From positions 248,001 through 312,000 of the forward strand of contig VTFK01000241.1 of NCBI GenBank assembly GCA_009617715.1: a DNA stretch of 64,000 nt, in the 5' to 3' direction. The DNA is from Plectrocnemia conspersa. Its lineage: Eukaryota; Arthropoda; Insecta; Trichoptera; Polycentropodidae. Below the pieces are notes generated by a model, which was given only the letters and a program-made list of their open reading frames with translations, made no database searches and was not told the DNA's origin. Below, piece after piece: positions 13,201 to 23,300 of this stretch. Positions within the stretch are counted from its first letter, which is position 1. Every line of letters starts with the position of its first letter. The position numbers and the translations under genes are program-made.

Positions 13201-14330
13201 GCGGGTCTTATACGTATTTATATCCTAATACCCTTTCCTAAAAGCGTTGTGATAGAATGCATTGTATTTTTGGCGCAGTGACTACTCAGTAAAACAGGTT
13301 TTGAAGTTGGTAAGGGGTATTAAGGGTGTCGAGAATCTGTCGATGCTTGGCGACTTGGCCCTAGAGTCGCGATCGTGTCCCTTGTTCTTTCCCAACACGT
13401 CAGCGGTCGATAATATATGGCTTTCAATTGAGTATAAAAAATCCATAGAAAATTTATGTCAAGTTATGGGATATATCTTTAGCTACCTGGCATTTCTGTT
13501 CCTGTTATGAATAATGCTTGTTAGAATAAATGAATCAAAAGTCAAAGGTCTGTTGGTGTGTAAAATTAACATATGTAGATATATCTTGTTCTGATTTTTT
13601 GTGTTTATTTTGTCCTGATTTGAGGGAAAATATTAAGTCTATTTAATAGGAACATTCCCAAATGTTACATGTTTGTAAGATACATTCTAAAATTTCAGTT
13701 AATTGGTGATTTGTATAGTGTCTTTGCTTCAATTCTTTCTCAAGCAAAATATTTGTTTCGGATCTTAGGATAAATATCTAATAACAGCGTTTTAAAGTTA
13801 GTCTGTAAACATTTTCAGGGCGAAGTGGTGAAGACACCGTACCCCACCTGGGTGATGGCTATCGCCATAGCCATGATCACCGCCGGAGTTCTACCCATCC
13901 CGGCAGTGTTCCTGCTGCGACGGATGCAGTGCTTGAAGCTGGACGTGGACATCCACCAGGGCAGCATCAGACGTATCGAGACCACCGTCTCCACCAAGGA
14001 GATGATGGACGACCAGGACGTGAGTACCTTTTACCGTTAACCCTTTCGTCTGACTCTCGCTAACCTAACCTTCGGCGGCGCGCAGGTGATGAGCCCCGAC
14101 TACTCTCCGGGGGCTCCTCTCGAGAGCACCACGACTCGCTTCACCATCGGAGACTTCGACGTAAGACATCATAGTTTAGGGTGATTTAGGATCGCGAACG
14201 ACTTATCATTGTGCCTGTTCGAACATTGTAGGGGAGCTCAGGGCTGCCGGGCCCTCGATCGGAGCACCTCGACAACAAAAGGACCCCTCCGCCGGCGTCG
14301 ATCGCTCGCACCAGACCTAACAAAAAGTAG
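4282..14330 (+). CDS. SLC6-family transporter, C-terminal part (NTT4/SLC6A15-17-like)
   Basis: Partial gene entering from the left. Coding exons: 4282-4444 (acceptor tttcgttgcag, donor gtaacg), 13819-14019, 14086-14160 and terminal 14232-14330 (stop TAG). All junctions after the first are phase 0, supporting the model. Exon 1 encodes FTNDIYEMTGYRPGLYWQIT followed by a hydrophobic helix, matching the conserved TM10-TM11 stretch of Na+/Cl- coupled SLC6 transporters. Exon 2 gives PYPTWVM, the last membrane helix and a LPIPAVFLLRR end, which resembles the vertebrate orphan amino-acid transporters SLC6A15/17; that subfamily call is by eye. The cytoplasmic tail follows. Family role: sodium-driven uptake of neutral amino acids across plasma or vesicle membrane. 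The intron between the first two exons is 9.4 kb and full of repeats. An alternative acidic last exon lies at 17295-17462. The N-terminal 80% or so of the protein is outside the window. Confidence 0.85.
5114..5200 (+). mobile_element. hAT-like element terminus
   Basis: The stretch starts ccagtgttccgcaacctttt and continues with 'cgcggacc', the style of many non-autonomous hAT ends (CAG-G-TTC-CAACCTTTT, then a GCGGACC block). Comparable starts occur at 6111 (caggggttcgcaaacttttc), 7895 (cagggatagccaaaccttt) and 8151 (caggggttgacaaacttttt). No partner end was securely paired for these. Confidence 0.4.
7440..7513 (-). pseudogene. Non-LTR retrotransposon reverse transcriptase fragment
   Basis: The minus strand reads HSGVPQRFNLGPLLFLLIIND. 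This matches the SGVPQGS-LGPLLFLL-IND block of jockey/CR1-type reverse transcriptases, just before the catalytic YADD region. It is a short, degraded piece; the frame stops soon after (TRTIIINS then stop). Confidence 0.7.
10062..10122 (-). pseudogene. Non-LTR reverse transcriptase fragment (LDIEKAFDTV block)
   Basis: The minus strand reads LLPLDIEKAFDTVLLDYIF then stop. D-I-x-K-A-F-D-x-V is the catalytic motif A of non-LTR reverse transcriptases. In an intact element this lies a few hundred bases upstream of the SGVPQGS block, in the same orientation as the fragment at 7440-7513. The 2.5-kb distance here suggests one old element split by later insertions. Confidence 0.65.
10145..11521. mobile_element. 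Possible hAT-like element pair of ends
   Basis: The left end cagcgtttgccaacctttc and the right end (reverse complement) cagtaagcgtcaaccggtgg look related, and 8-mers outside them agree at five of eight bases. The interior is AT-rich and non-coding. The pairing is by eye and weak. Confidence 0.25.
11539..11841 (+). CDS. Unassigned short open frame behind a splice acceptor
   Basis: A 100-codon frame starts at ATG 11539. A candidate splice acceptor (atttattgcag, exon from about 11568) lies inside it, so the coding piece may be shorter than the full frame. It includes a hydrophobic run (FPVVSVMSCIFVIVMSVIA) that could be one membrane helix. I do not recognise the family. It lies inside the large SLC6 intron on the same strand, so it could be a relic of a receptor-like gene, a nested exon, or chance; base composition is as AT-rich as the surroundings, which argues against strong coding selection. 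Confidence 0.2.
   Translation: MYYIKFIYCRDNITTFGEITFPVVSVMSCIFVIVMSVIARHGINEVVEKIFYVCDTLFILSHLVFNNLTHALNKKYHVLKIVCEQVSRIKCEKYSSEYSV
12112..12320 (+). mobile_element. tRNA-derived SINE copy
   Basis: The head contains an A-box-like run (tggcatagtcgatgagt) and a B-box (ggtttgaagccc), followed by 'catatgaaccctagttttttt'. About 200 bp aligns by eye with 25090-25320, including the shared inner run around 'taattataatt...attgat'. RNA polymerase III box order plus a dispersed copy supports a SINE. Confidence 0.55.
12972..13170. repeat. Dispersed repeat, copy A
   Basis: Shares atgcacatcgccaaaattt, 'tttcattgtctggaatct' and 'gaagcgaagt' in the same order and orientation with 31485-31610 in the ANKIB1 gene. 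A fragment of the start (atttaatatgcacatcg) recurs at about 17618. The family is unknown. Confidence 0.6.
13262..13510 (+). other. 82-codon open frame, unassigned
   Basis: This open frame in the SLC6 intron is more GC-rich than its flanks and reads DYSVKQVLKLVRGIKGVENL near its start. I do not recognise it; it has no convincing splice sites and lies 300 bp upstream of the SLC6 exon at 13819. It could be a relic of an inserted sequence. Low confidence that it is a gene. Confidence 0.15.
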
Positions 14331-14678
14331 AGGGACCCGCAGAGGACCAGGGGGTTAGACCCTCTTTCTTTTTCTTTCGCCTTTTCAGTTCGCAGCCTTT
14401 GTAATGCATGACCTCTTATGAGAATATTTATTTTTGCGTACGAGGATTCGAGTTATTTTTCGTTCGTAGCACCTCAAGGGTTCTCCAACTTTGGGACGAT
14501 CGCATGATTATTACTATTGTACATTTATATTTTCGTAGTTCGGGTGACCGGCTCCGGCCGTTTTTATTTCACTACTGCGTCACTGGGTAAGATGACGAAA
14601 TTTGTCATTGTCTATCGGTAAATGCGAACAAAGCTAATCGATATGGATTCCATGTTCTATTATAGTAAAACAATGGAA

Positions 14679-14684
14679 ATTAAA
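14679..14684 (+). terminator. Candidate poly(A) signal for short SLC6 tail
   Basis: ATTAAA lies 349 bp after the stop codon at 14330. It is the nearest common poly(A) hexamer I see downstream of the first alternative terminal exon. Confidence 0.3.
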
Positions 14685-14799
14685 CAAAACCACAAAAACG
14701 TTTTTGCCACCAAGATAAAATCAATTTCCTATATACTTTTAACTAATCGAAAAATATAGATAAAAAAAATATACATTGTAATGATCTTGCTAAGTTTGT

Positions 14800-16040
14800 T
14801 TGAAAGCCTGGTCCGCCACCTTGTTTTAAAATGGCGGCCATTCAAAATATTTTTAAAAGTATAGTGCAATACAGCAAATAGTAAGTGTTTTTAATTTAGT
14901 TTTAAAAAATACTTATGCAAGATATAACGGTTTTTGAAAATACTGAAAATACGATACTACCATATTTTTCTTAATACATTCGTGAAACTCTTAAAAATAT
15001 ATACCTTTTGAATATCTTAGACAAGTTTGCTAACCAGTCTGATCGAAATATTTACAAAATCATAACCCAGTATTAAAATAAAAGTAAGGATATTAAAAGT
15101 GTTTTATATTAAAAAAAAAAAAAAAATTAAATTTAAATAAATATTTTTTTTATATTTGGGATATTATGGTTTTTGTCTAACTGTCATATTTTTCATTAGA
15201 TATTCATGAAATTCTTAATAAAAATATTATTTCGGCTAATTTTGTTAGCCAGATCTTGCTCTGAATCTTATTTTAAAATAACACCCATTAAAAGAAATCA
15301 TAAATTCGGTTAAAAATTCTACAGCAAAAAAATATCTGTAATATAAATTAAAATAAAAAAACTGTACTAATATTTTTGTGGATCATATGTGGCATATTAT
15401 GACTGCCATATTTTTAATGAGATTTTCTTAAAATGTATCCCTGATTAGCCAGCTTAATCCGCCATCTTGTTTCAAAATGACGGCTATTATTTTTTTTTAA
15501 TAATAAGACCGTTAAAATGATTTGTACAAAAAAGTAAGGAAAGCAAAACTTTTTTACCGGAGCTACGATTTTTGTTTAATCGGCATTTTGAAACAAGATA
15601 AGAAACTTAATCGAGATATTTACAAGGTCAATTTTATAAAAAAAAATTTAAAAAGATCTAATTAAAACTATAGTAGTTACTGTGTCCTCAAAAACCGTTA
15701 TATACCATATATAAATAAAAAAAAAAATTTCTTCAAGATATGTTTATGAGTTCTTCAATTTTTAGAACAAGTTTCGATACAATTAAAACTAAGGAAGTTA
15801 TCCTGTCTTCAAATTTCATTATAAATATATGAAAAATATTATTTTTTTTTAAATTTTATTTGATTTTAATTTTTATTACAAAACAATTTTTATCTATAAA
15901 CTTTTCTGAAAGAATTTTGAAACAGAATCCGCCATATTGAAACAGAATTTCTTTTATCAGATTAAATGAGTCAATATAATTGACCCATGACAGTTTTTGT
16001 ATCCTCAAAAACAATTTAATCTAAAAAAAAAATATATTTT
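14800..16040. repeat. Cluster of diverged 'CCGCCATCTTG..CAAAATGGCGG' repeats
   Basis: At least five related units occur at about 14812, 15245, 15465, 15583 (reversed) and 15925, each with a near-palindrome in which ccgccat and atggcgg flank 'cttgtttcaaa'. Single copies also occur near 1737, 1930 and 3128. Between them lie A/T runs and short words such as 'ttaaaaaatat'. The cluster sits between the two alternative SLC6 terminal exons. Confidence 0.6.
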
Positions 16041-16134
16041 ATTTTATTTTCTACCTTTAGAAACATTTTTGCCCTCCTTATTTCATTACTAAATTACTAC
16101 ATTACTCAAAACAAAAGTGACTTGCAAATTTTTA

Positions 16135-16240
16135 CAGTTAATAAGCGCAGCCTAGTCACACACAGTACTGCACTCAATTCCATGAAATGGGATTCTATCT
16201 AGAGATTTTCACGCAATAGGAAAATTCACATTTTTATTTA
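16135..16240 (+). repeat. Direct repeat, copy 1
   Basis: Shares 'cacacacagtactgca', 'tcaat' and 'ttttcacgcaat' in the same order with 17020-17110, about 880 bp away. Both lie between the alternative SLC6 tails. Family unknown. Confidence 0.6.
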
Positions 16241-17019
16241 TATTAATTAGTGGTATAGGAAAGTAGTGACATTATTATAATATATAAATCAACATAATAG
16301 TTGCACTAGCTAGCAAACAACAATAACTACGGTATTGTAGGTGTAAAACAGATGCTATCGGAAACGGCAGTGATACATTTTTACTTTCCGTTTACTACTT
16401 AAATAAATTTATGAAAAAAAATTAGTCAAATATAAAATGTACATTTATTTTTATCTGTTTTTTAAAACACCTTAAACTTACTAATAAAAATAATTTAGTT
16501 AAATAATACACTAACAAAATTAATAATAAATTATAAAAATAAAAATGTCCTATTTCTAAATTTTAGAAAAATATTTAGTAATTTTATCTTTGTGGCAAAA
16601 AATTTTTGTATAATGTTATAATATGTAAAGTTTTGGTTAAGATAGATATATATTGATTAAAAATACACTTCACTATTTATGACATAGAAATCAAACATCT
16701 TGATGTTTGATATCAAGATTTACAAAATCACTACTTATTATACTTCGTCGTTTTATGACATACCTTGACACGGTTTTTCCGACCTCTGCAGCACATGATT
16801 TTAATATTAGTTACATAGTTAGTTACAAGACACTTATATTCAATGAACGCATTGTAATTAAATTGCACTGTCGTTAATATTGACGATATTTTTGCATACA
16901 TATTTAAATGAGTCAAATGAAAACCTTAAATAATTTTTAATAAAGGTACAAAAAATATATGTTTTTTTGTATAATCTTCCTAGGTAGAAATGCATCAACA
17001 GGTTTCGTCCCTACATTAC

Positions 17020-17110
17020 TTAATAAGTGCAGTGTCGCCACACACAGTACTGCAATCAATACCTGTTTAAAAATTTTCACGCAATCGGCTAATTCACCAT
17101 TTTGTGCTGA
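17020..17110 (+). repeat. Direct repeat, copy 2
   Basis: Second copy of the unit at 16135-16240. It contains cacacacagtactgcaatca and attttcacgcaatcgg, and ends 70 bp before the acceptor of the alternative SLC6 exon. Confidence 0.6.
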
Positions 17111-17294
17111 TAGGGTTTCACGCCGTGTTATTATTTGACTCATCCTTGTATAATATAACTTATTTTTACTTTTATTTCAGTGTACATCTTCGTATTCATA
17201 CAAGAGTCGGTCACTATTTAAATTCGTAGATAGTCGTAGCGTTAAAGCGTGTTCGTCGAGAGCGATTGATTTAATATTTTGTAATGTTTTCCAG

Positions 17295-17462
17295 GATGAT
17301 GACGAAGACGACGGCGACAGAGCTTCTGCCAGAGACAGACTTGCCGACTTTGAAGACACTAGCAGCGACGAAGATAACCGACACGCAATAGGTCTGCGTC
17401 CCCCCAGGTTAAAGCCGACGCCCAAGAAGGTCTTTGAAATGGAAATTCTCAACGACTACTGA
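17295..17462 (+). CDS. Alternative C-terminal exon of the SLC6 transporter
   Basis: An exon of 55 codons plus TGA follows a good acceptor (gtaatgttttccag). It encodes an acidic tail beginning DDDEDDGDRASARDRLADFE and ending KKVFEMEILNDY. Its phase (0) fits both upstream donors of the SLC6 gene, 14019 and 14160, so it can replace the tail encoded at 14232-14330. The same frame is open back to a second strong acceptor (cttttatttcag) at 17180, giving an optional 38 more residues (17181-17294). An AATAAA lies at 18038. Assignment to the SLC6 gene is inferred from strand, phase and position. It could instead end another transcript, but no other + strand donor lies nearby. Confidence 0.6.
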   Translation, partial: DDDEDDGDRASARDRLADFEDTSSDEDNRHAIGLRPPRLKPTPKKVFEMEILNDY

Positions 17463-18037
17463 TGGCTATTGAAAAATATTCATATATTGTATAAAAATTG
17501 TTGAATGCAATAATAATTTATTTACGTTATGTATATTTCAGGCCATGACAACTTAGATTAGGTCGTTTCCTTAGATTAGATACTATGATTTCGCATCGTG
17601 AATTGTATAACGTATTTAATATGCACATCGTTTTGCATTTGTCTAAACTTCTAAAGCCACGTAGGTTAAATTTTATCAGTTTGTCCGAAGCGAAAGCTTG
17701 AAAAAACTACGGCGATTCGACGCGAGTGAGGCGGACGAAAGTCCTTAAACAGTATTTAAGTTTCAAGTTCCTATCGCGTTTCCGTTTCGCTCTCATATTA
17801 TGAATAAGATATTATATTTTCCGAGTTGTTTTATCGAATATTTCACAAAGTTTAAAATAAAAACGCAAGTCAAACTTGGAAAGTCACATATAGGTGCTTT
17901 TATATATAACATTATAAGAAACAGTTTTGTTGCATTTTTCTAGCCGATTGTTTTATTGTAGATTTAAGCATTTGTATTATTATTTACTTAATATATCTTA
18001 GGGCTTCTGACGAGACTTGGTCTAATGCGAGTTACAA

Positions 18038-18043
18038 AATAAA
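18038..18043 (+). terminator. Candidate poly(A) signal, long SLC6 tail
   Basis: AATAAA 576 bp after the stop codon of the alternative terminal exon (17462). Confidence 0.4.
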
Positions 18044-20609
18044 GGATATTTAAATTTGTTAGTATTAGTCAATTCGGTGGTTAAAATATGATTTGCCACA
18101 ACAGTAGTACAAATTTAGTGTAATTGATTTACTCCGAGCTTCTTTTGCTGTATTCTTTTATGTGTGAAATATTTCGGATAAAACTATTTTTGTAAGAGTT
18201 TACTATTTCGCGCGGGAGACATATCAAGATGATGATATTTTTTCTTCGGAGATTTTATTGAAGAAACGACGATCTCTCGAATCAATTATTACGATAATTT
18301 CCATACTTTTTGTGATAACGACGCCAAACGACGTAAATCGATACCGCTATACACATATTTTTGGGATTTTCTTTACCGCTCGTTTTCTTAAGCGTTAGTA
18401 TAACAAACAAATGATGTGATATCAAGAGTTGATTACGATTTGACTATACTTGGTAATCGAACATTCGTTAGGTAGTGTTAATAGATCGATAAATAATTGT
18501 TGTTGGAAAATATATAACGTGATTCGTTGTTGCTTATGTTTATAAAAAAAACGTTTCTCAAATGGCAGTGATGTAGGTTTATTTACATATATTAAATATA
18601 TATTTAAAGTAATTATATATTATATATACGAATATGTATTAGGGTAAAAGAGTTAGCGTCGAATGTGTATTTTACGGAGAAGCGGGGGTCCGGAATCCTC
18701 GTTGCTATATATTTTACTATATATAGTTGTGCCACAAAGTGTAGCGTAATGAAACCGAGCGATCGCATCGAAACACATAACCTTCGCACGCAATCGAGAC
18801 AAGTGAGATTCCTCATGACAATACTCGTTCTATTACAAGTATATTAGAAGCCAAATTTATCGTTTGATTTATATACTTTTTCGTTCGGTCTTCCGTCTGG
18901 CACCGCTTTGTTCTTCTCGGAAATACTGAACCGATTGGCGTGCGTTCCCTTAGAATAGGCCAACGAGTGCAACGCTCCTATACGGCAAAACTCCTCAAAT
19001 ATTCTAAATAATATAGCAATAATAATTACTCGAATTAGAGTTGCTTACTTTCGGAGTTTCTTTCGGTCAGATCTGTCGATAATTACACTGTATAATAAAA
19101 AAATTGCTACCGAGATAAGATTACTCGTCTATTAATTCAAAGCTGTTTTGGGTTCTACAGTAAATAAAAGACCAGCGGAATGTCGGGAAGTTTTTGACTA
19201 AGTACCTACTAGTAGAATAGTAGAAGCAAGTATATATCTACTATTTTTAAAAATATTTCGAATGGCAACTATGGTGAATTATTTTTAATTAATATTAACT
19301 ACCGGAGCAAATCCGGATAGAACTCTTAAGATTTTAACGATTTATATGGATTGAATATATACTGAAAGATATTTTAAAATTGAGGTGGGAAATGTATCTC
19401 TGTGGCAAAATTATTGTACAGTATTATCGATAATTTTTTTACGTGTCAATTCTGAGGAGTTTTACTGTAATGACAAATTTTACTTCTTCCACGTATTAAG
19501 TATCGACCGCGAAGAGAAGAATGCGTAAAATAGAGCAACGTTTTATTTTTGTTATATGTATTTTTTAGCATTGTTTTTTTGTTCGTTGTGTTTCGTATAT
19601 TGTTTTCCATAATAATAATTGGTAAAAAAAAATTGCAAAAAAAAAAAAAGCACGTTCTATAAGCGTATATGCCTTGGAGTGTTTGTTATAAATATACGTA
19701 TGCGCATTGTTATACGAGTATGACGCTCTCCGAACACGTCGACACAATGGCGGCTCGACGTCAATATGTATATGTGTAACGAGCACCGTAATCGTTTAAG
19801 TGACTTATTTAATTGTTATATGACAATAAAGATGAATACTAGAAATGTCATAGCGTATATATTAGAATAAATAATTACAAAACACCGGTAATACGATGTA
19901 CTTAGAAGGTCAATAGAACGGTGTAAATATATTATGTACGTTTGAAAGATTACGACGGCTCGCAATTCTCGACGGAATTGCGGGCTCGAATGACTTTTGC
20001 TGTAAACTTGCCACAAACCGAAAACAGAATATTTTTGTATCGAATCTTTCTTTTTGCAAACATATATATATTTAAATTATTTGTGTCGGTTTGAGCGCTC
20101 ATGTGCTCTAACAGGCGAGTCAACTTCTACTGTTTGCTTTCGTTACTTCTCAAAATATTCTACGATTGTTTAGAGTTTGGTTTCAGACGAGAACGCTGGC
20201 CGATCTCGTCTCGGCGAGCGCTCGGACGCACTCGAGGCGGTCGTCGGCTCAGATCTCAACTGCCGAGCGCTCATCGTACGGTATTTATAAAAAAAGCCTG
20301 TTTTAGTACGTACTACATAGTTGACATATTATATGATCAAATAAATAATATACGAAGACATAAAGTTGCGTTTTTAATTTATATACCCATAACGAAATAA
20401 GATTATATATCACAGATTATAAAGAATGTACGTCTGCCGAAATCTACGAAGCGTTCACCATTAAGCTCCTAACCTTCTTATCGAATTTCCTGAAATATGA
20501 AAAAATTGCATTTTATTATAATGAAAAAAATAGTAAACAGAAAATTTTTTGTAATAAAATTAATGAATCAATAAACCTCATAATTACTGATTTTTTATTA
20601 TTTTACCCT

Positions 20610-20668
20610 ATATTCACATAATATGATGATGTACACTGAGTGTACATGTCATCATATTATGTGAATAT
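20610..20668. repeat. Near-perfect hairpin
   Basis: Arms 20610-20636 and 20640-20668 are inverted copies (atattcacataatatgatga...tgtacac) with only a two-base gap, around a 3-base centre (tga). The loop is too small for a typical miRNA precursor, so a compact palindromic insertion or replication-derived inverted repeat is more likely. Confidence 0.8.
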
Positions 20669-20958
20669 CTCTATATATATATGTCAAATTAATACTTCAT
20701 ATTCTAGAATCTAGATAATACACAATAATTAAGATCAGGGTTCTCTGACATATGGCCCGTAGCCCTTTTATTTTTTTCTAAACTTCACTCAGTTTAAATA
20801 CACTAAACAGTAAAACAAATTAAAAAAATAAAAGATCACTTACCACTAACAACAAACTGTTTAGTTTTCTTGATATTTATTGAATAACTTATTTAAAAAA
20901 TATAGAAACAAAAATATACATATGCCTGATAAAAATCGCATTTAATGAAAATAGTTAA

Positions 20959-21793
20959 CCCTTTGAGGAGTATAGCCGTACATGTATGGCGGTCGATTTT
21001 TTCACTGTTTTGAGGTACCCTAGATATTTATATATTTACACAATATAATTGTTATATATTTACTATTGAAGAAATAATAAATAAAAAACATTAATTTCAT
21101 ATAGTATTTTTTTAAATTTAAATTATTGTAAATGATTTATATAGAAAATAATACTAATGAATTAAAAAATATTAAAAGATATAAAAATATCCAAAACAGC
21201 CGAATAATATATAATAAATACGTGAAATAAATTAACGGAATTTAATAATACAAAAGTGTTAAAATAAATTATTAAAACATACTAATACAAAAAAGTAGTA
21301 AAATAAATCAAAGCAACAAAATGTTGAGAATCACATTTTTTATTATTTACTATAAATGCAATAATAAATAAATAACAAAAATAGCTCTACCGCTGATAAT
21401 GGTTTTTAGGTTAGGTGGTGCTGATTATCAAAAGTTATTTAAGATGAGAATCAATCAAATTGAATCTATATTTAGATTTAATAAATTTCATTTTAGAAAA
21501 AAAATCGCACAAATAAATAGTACCAAGTTCTAAATTTAAAATTAATTTCTTTGAAAGTTAAGTATGCCCGTCATTAAAGAATCAGAACGCTGAACGGATG
21601 ACTATAAAATTCATCAAGGAGCGGCCACGCACTGGTTCTTATAATAATATAATATATATATAAGTTACAACAAAATTCGTTCCTCCCGCTGAAAACACTT
21701 TCTTAAATTCAATGACGACTTTTTTCGTCACGCCTGTTACATAATATATGAAATATAATTAAAACGCCTTTAAGCGTCATGCCCGGTTAAGGG
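20959..21793. mobile_element. piggyBac-like MITE, copy 1
   Basis: It starts directly after TTAA (20955-20958) with ccctttgaggagtatagccg and ends ...cggttaaggg just before attaa. TTAA targets and CCCTTT ends point to the piggyBac superfamily. The first 430 bp align with copy 2 at 26587-27108, and no protein is encoded. The right end is less certain than the left. Confidence 0.6.
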
Positions 21794-22079
21794 ATTAATT
21801 AAGCCGATAGAATATTTTTAGTCCACAATTAAGAAAAAAATTCGGTTACACAGCTCAATGAGCTAGCAAAAACTTGAGTTTGTCTTGACAAATTACACCA
21901 CAAACCAAATGTTAGCGACATTGAAAGCTAAACGAAAAAAATAATAAGATTTAAAGTAATTACTGTGTATACGATTTTAAAATATTTTTTTATTTATTTT
22001 TAATGTGTAAATTTGAAAAAAATAAAGCAAGAAAGACCCAAGGGGGAAATAATATCACAAATCCAAAATTTGAACGTTA

Positions 22080-22204
22080 TTGAAAGTCACCTTATCCAAT
22101 ATTTTAACTTAAAACCACAACATTTTTATAAAAGGGACATTGAAAATTTACAAAATAGATGGGAATTATATTTTGTGATTTTGAGTAATAGTTTTTTTTT
22201 TTAA
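22080..22204 (+). pseudogene. Mariner-type transposase C-terminal relic
   Basis: The + strand reads LIQYFNLKPQHFYKRDIENL then QNRWELYFV and stops at 22204. The spacing F-Y-x-R-x-I-x-x-L-x-x-R-W is the conserved C-terminal block of mariner transposases. Only about 40 residues are recognisable. Confidence 0.5.
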
Positions 22205-22511
22205 TAAATTTGAATGTTACACTACAAAATAATGGTTTACTTCCTGGTCTCCCTAATATAAGACCAAATCAACAAAAATAACATTCACTACTAGAAATAT
22301 AATATAATAAAACCATCCATATGTAAAGTTAAACAATTATTAAAAAAATATGTATGTTTTAGTAAGTAAACTGTTACTGTACTAAACTATTTCAAAGCCA
22401 ATATTTGGAGGTGAAACGACAAAAATTTTATCATAAAAATGCAAATTATATCTCGATATATTCATTTACATTCGTATGAGTAGCTAGACCTTTAAAAAAA
22501 TCGTCGATAAC

Positions 22512-23300
22512 TTACTGAGAAGTGATGGGCTCTCCGGGTCGATAAAACGGACAGCATATAGCATCAGCGTACAGAGTGTGAAGGTTTCTGAGCAACGATC
22601 GCACTTCGACGTCCCTCGTAGCTCCGCTGCCGCCGCCCACGACAGCGAAAAGCTTCACTCGGGTGTTTGTCACGTACCCGTATCTGTAAATAAATTGACA
22701 TCAACATTATTAATGTCAGATCGATCCGCAAATAAGCATCGACTCACATATTATAAACTTCAGTAGAGTAAAGCAGTCCCAGATATAGGTCTCTCATATC
22801 GGATGAGCGATTTCCGCCGGCGAGTCGATCCTCCGCTACGTCCAAAGCCGTATGCACTTTCCATTGCATCTCGGCTTCGGATTCGGTGCATGCTACATAC
22901 ACCGGCCAATTCTAATAATTAAAAAATATTATTGAATTTATAATATTGTATAATAATCTAATTGAATTTATCTTGATGATAAAGTCCCTTGTTCAAAGCG
23001 TTAATAATTATCATAATTTAGTATTTTACATTACTTTTGTAATAAAAAGTGCGCTAACTTTCAACCATAAATATGTCAGAAAAGTGTGGCAAATTTGAAA
23101 AAGAGCGGAAACGGAGTGTTCGCGAGCGATGTTCGCGAACGCGCCAGTAGGACGGACGTCATCGTCGCGTGCGGAAGTGCGCCGTCAGGCGATCGAAGGA
23201 ACCGAGGTGGAAGCGTATCGACATCGGCTCTATTCCGCGGCGAGGCAACTCGCGCGGCGCATCTCACCTCTTTGCCGACGACAGCCAGACACACCGCCAT
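22512..23300 (-). CDS. TRAPPC2L: TRAPPC2L, TRAPP tethering complex subunit
   Basis: Exons on the minus strand: 23268-23300 (MAVCLAVVGKE), 22748-22911 and 22516-22683, with phases that join cleanly. The protein reads NWPVYVACTESEAEMQWKVH, then LYLGLLYSTEVYNIYGYVTN, then a region ending YRPGEPITSQ. It follows human TRAPPC2L residue by residue at many positions. TRAPPC2L is a small longin-fold subunit of TRAPP complexes, which act as Rab activators and tethers in ER-Golgi traffic. The third exon ends at a good donor (gtaagt at 22515), but reading through it gives TAA at once (22512-22514). The short last exon for the final 15 or so residues (human ends with a F-D-x-M-V stretch) was not found. 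The true product is therefore either a 122-residue form or has an unseen final exon to the left. Confidence 0.88.

Larger units (their letters stand above)
4445..13818. other. 9.4-kb repeat-filled intron of the SLC6 gene
   Basis: Intron between the first two visible SLC6 exons. It contains hAT-like termini (about 5117, 6111, 7895, 8151, 10145, 11521), two reverse-transcriptase fragments on the minus strand (7440-7513, 10062-10122), a SINE (12112-12320), a dispersed repeat copy (12972-13170) and two short open frames of unknown meaning (11539-11841, 13262-13510). No further SLC6 exon was recognised. Confidence 0.6.
17463..22511. other. Spacer between SLC6 and TRAPPC2L
   Basis: The first part is probably SLC6 3'-UTR. 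The rest is AT-rich with no supported gene. A GC-rich island of about 100 bp lies at 20185-20280 with no coding reading I can support. A strong hairpin is at 20610-20668, a piggyBac-like element at 20959-21793 and a mariner relic near 22080-22204. The last exon of TRAPPC2L may be hidden here. Confidence 0.5.

Noticed and set aside
20101..20400. 99-codon open frame across the GC-rich island
   Set aside because: No family resemblance and no splice or codon support.
20610..20668. miRNA precursor
   Set aside because: Three-base loop and near-perfect pairing are not precursor-like; a palindrome is more likely.
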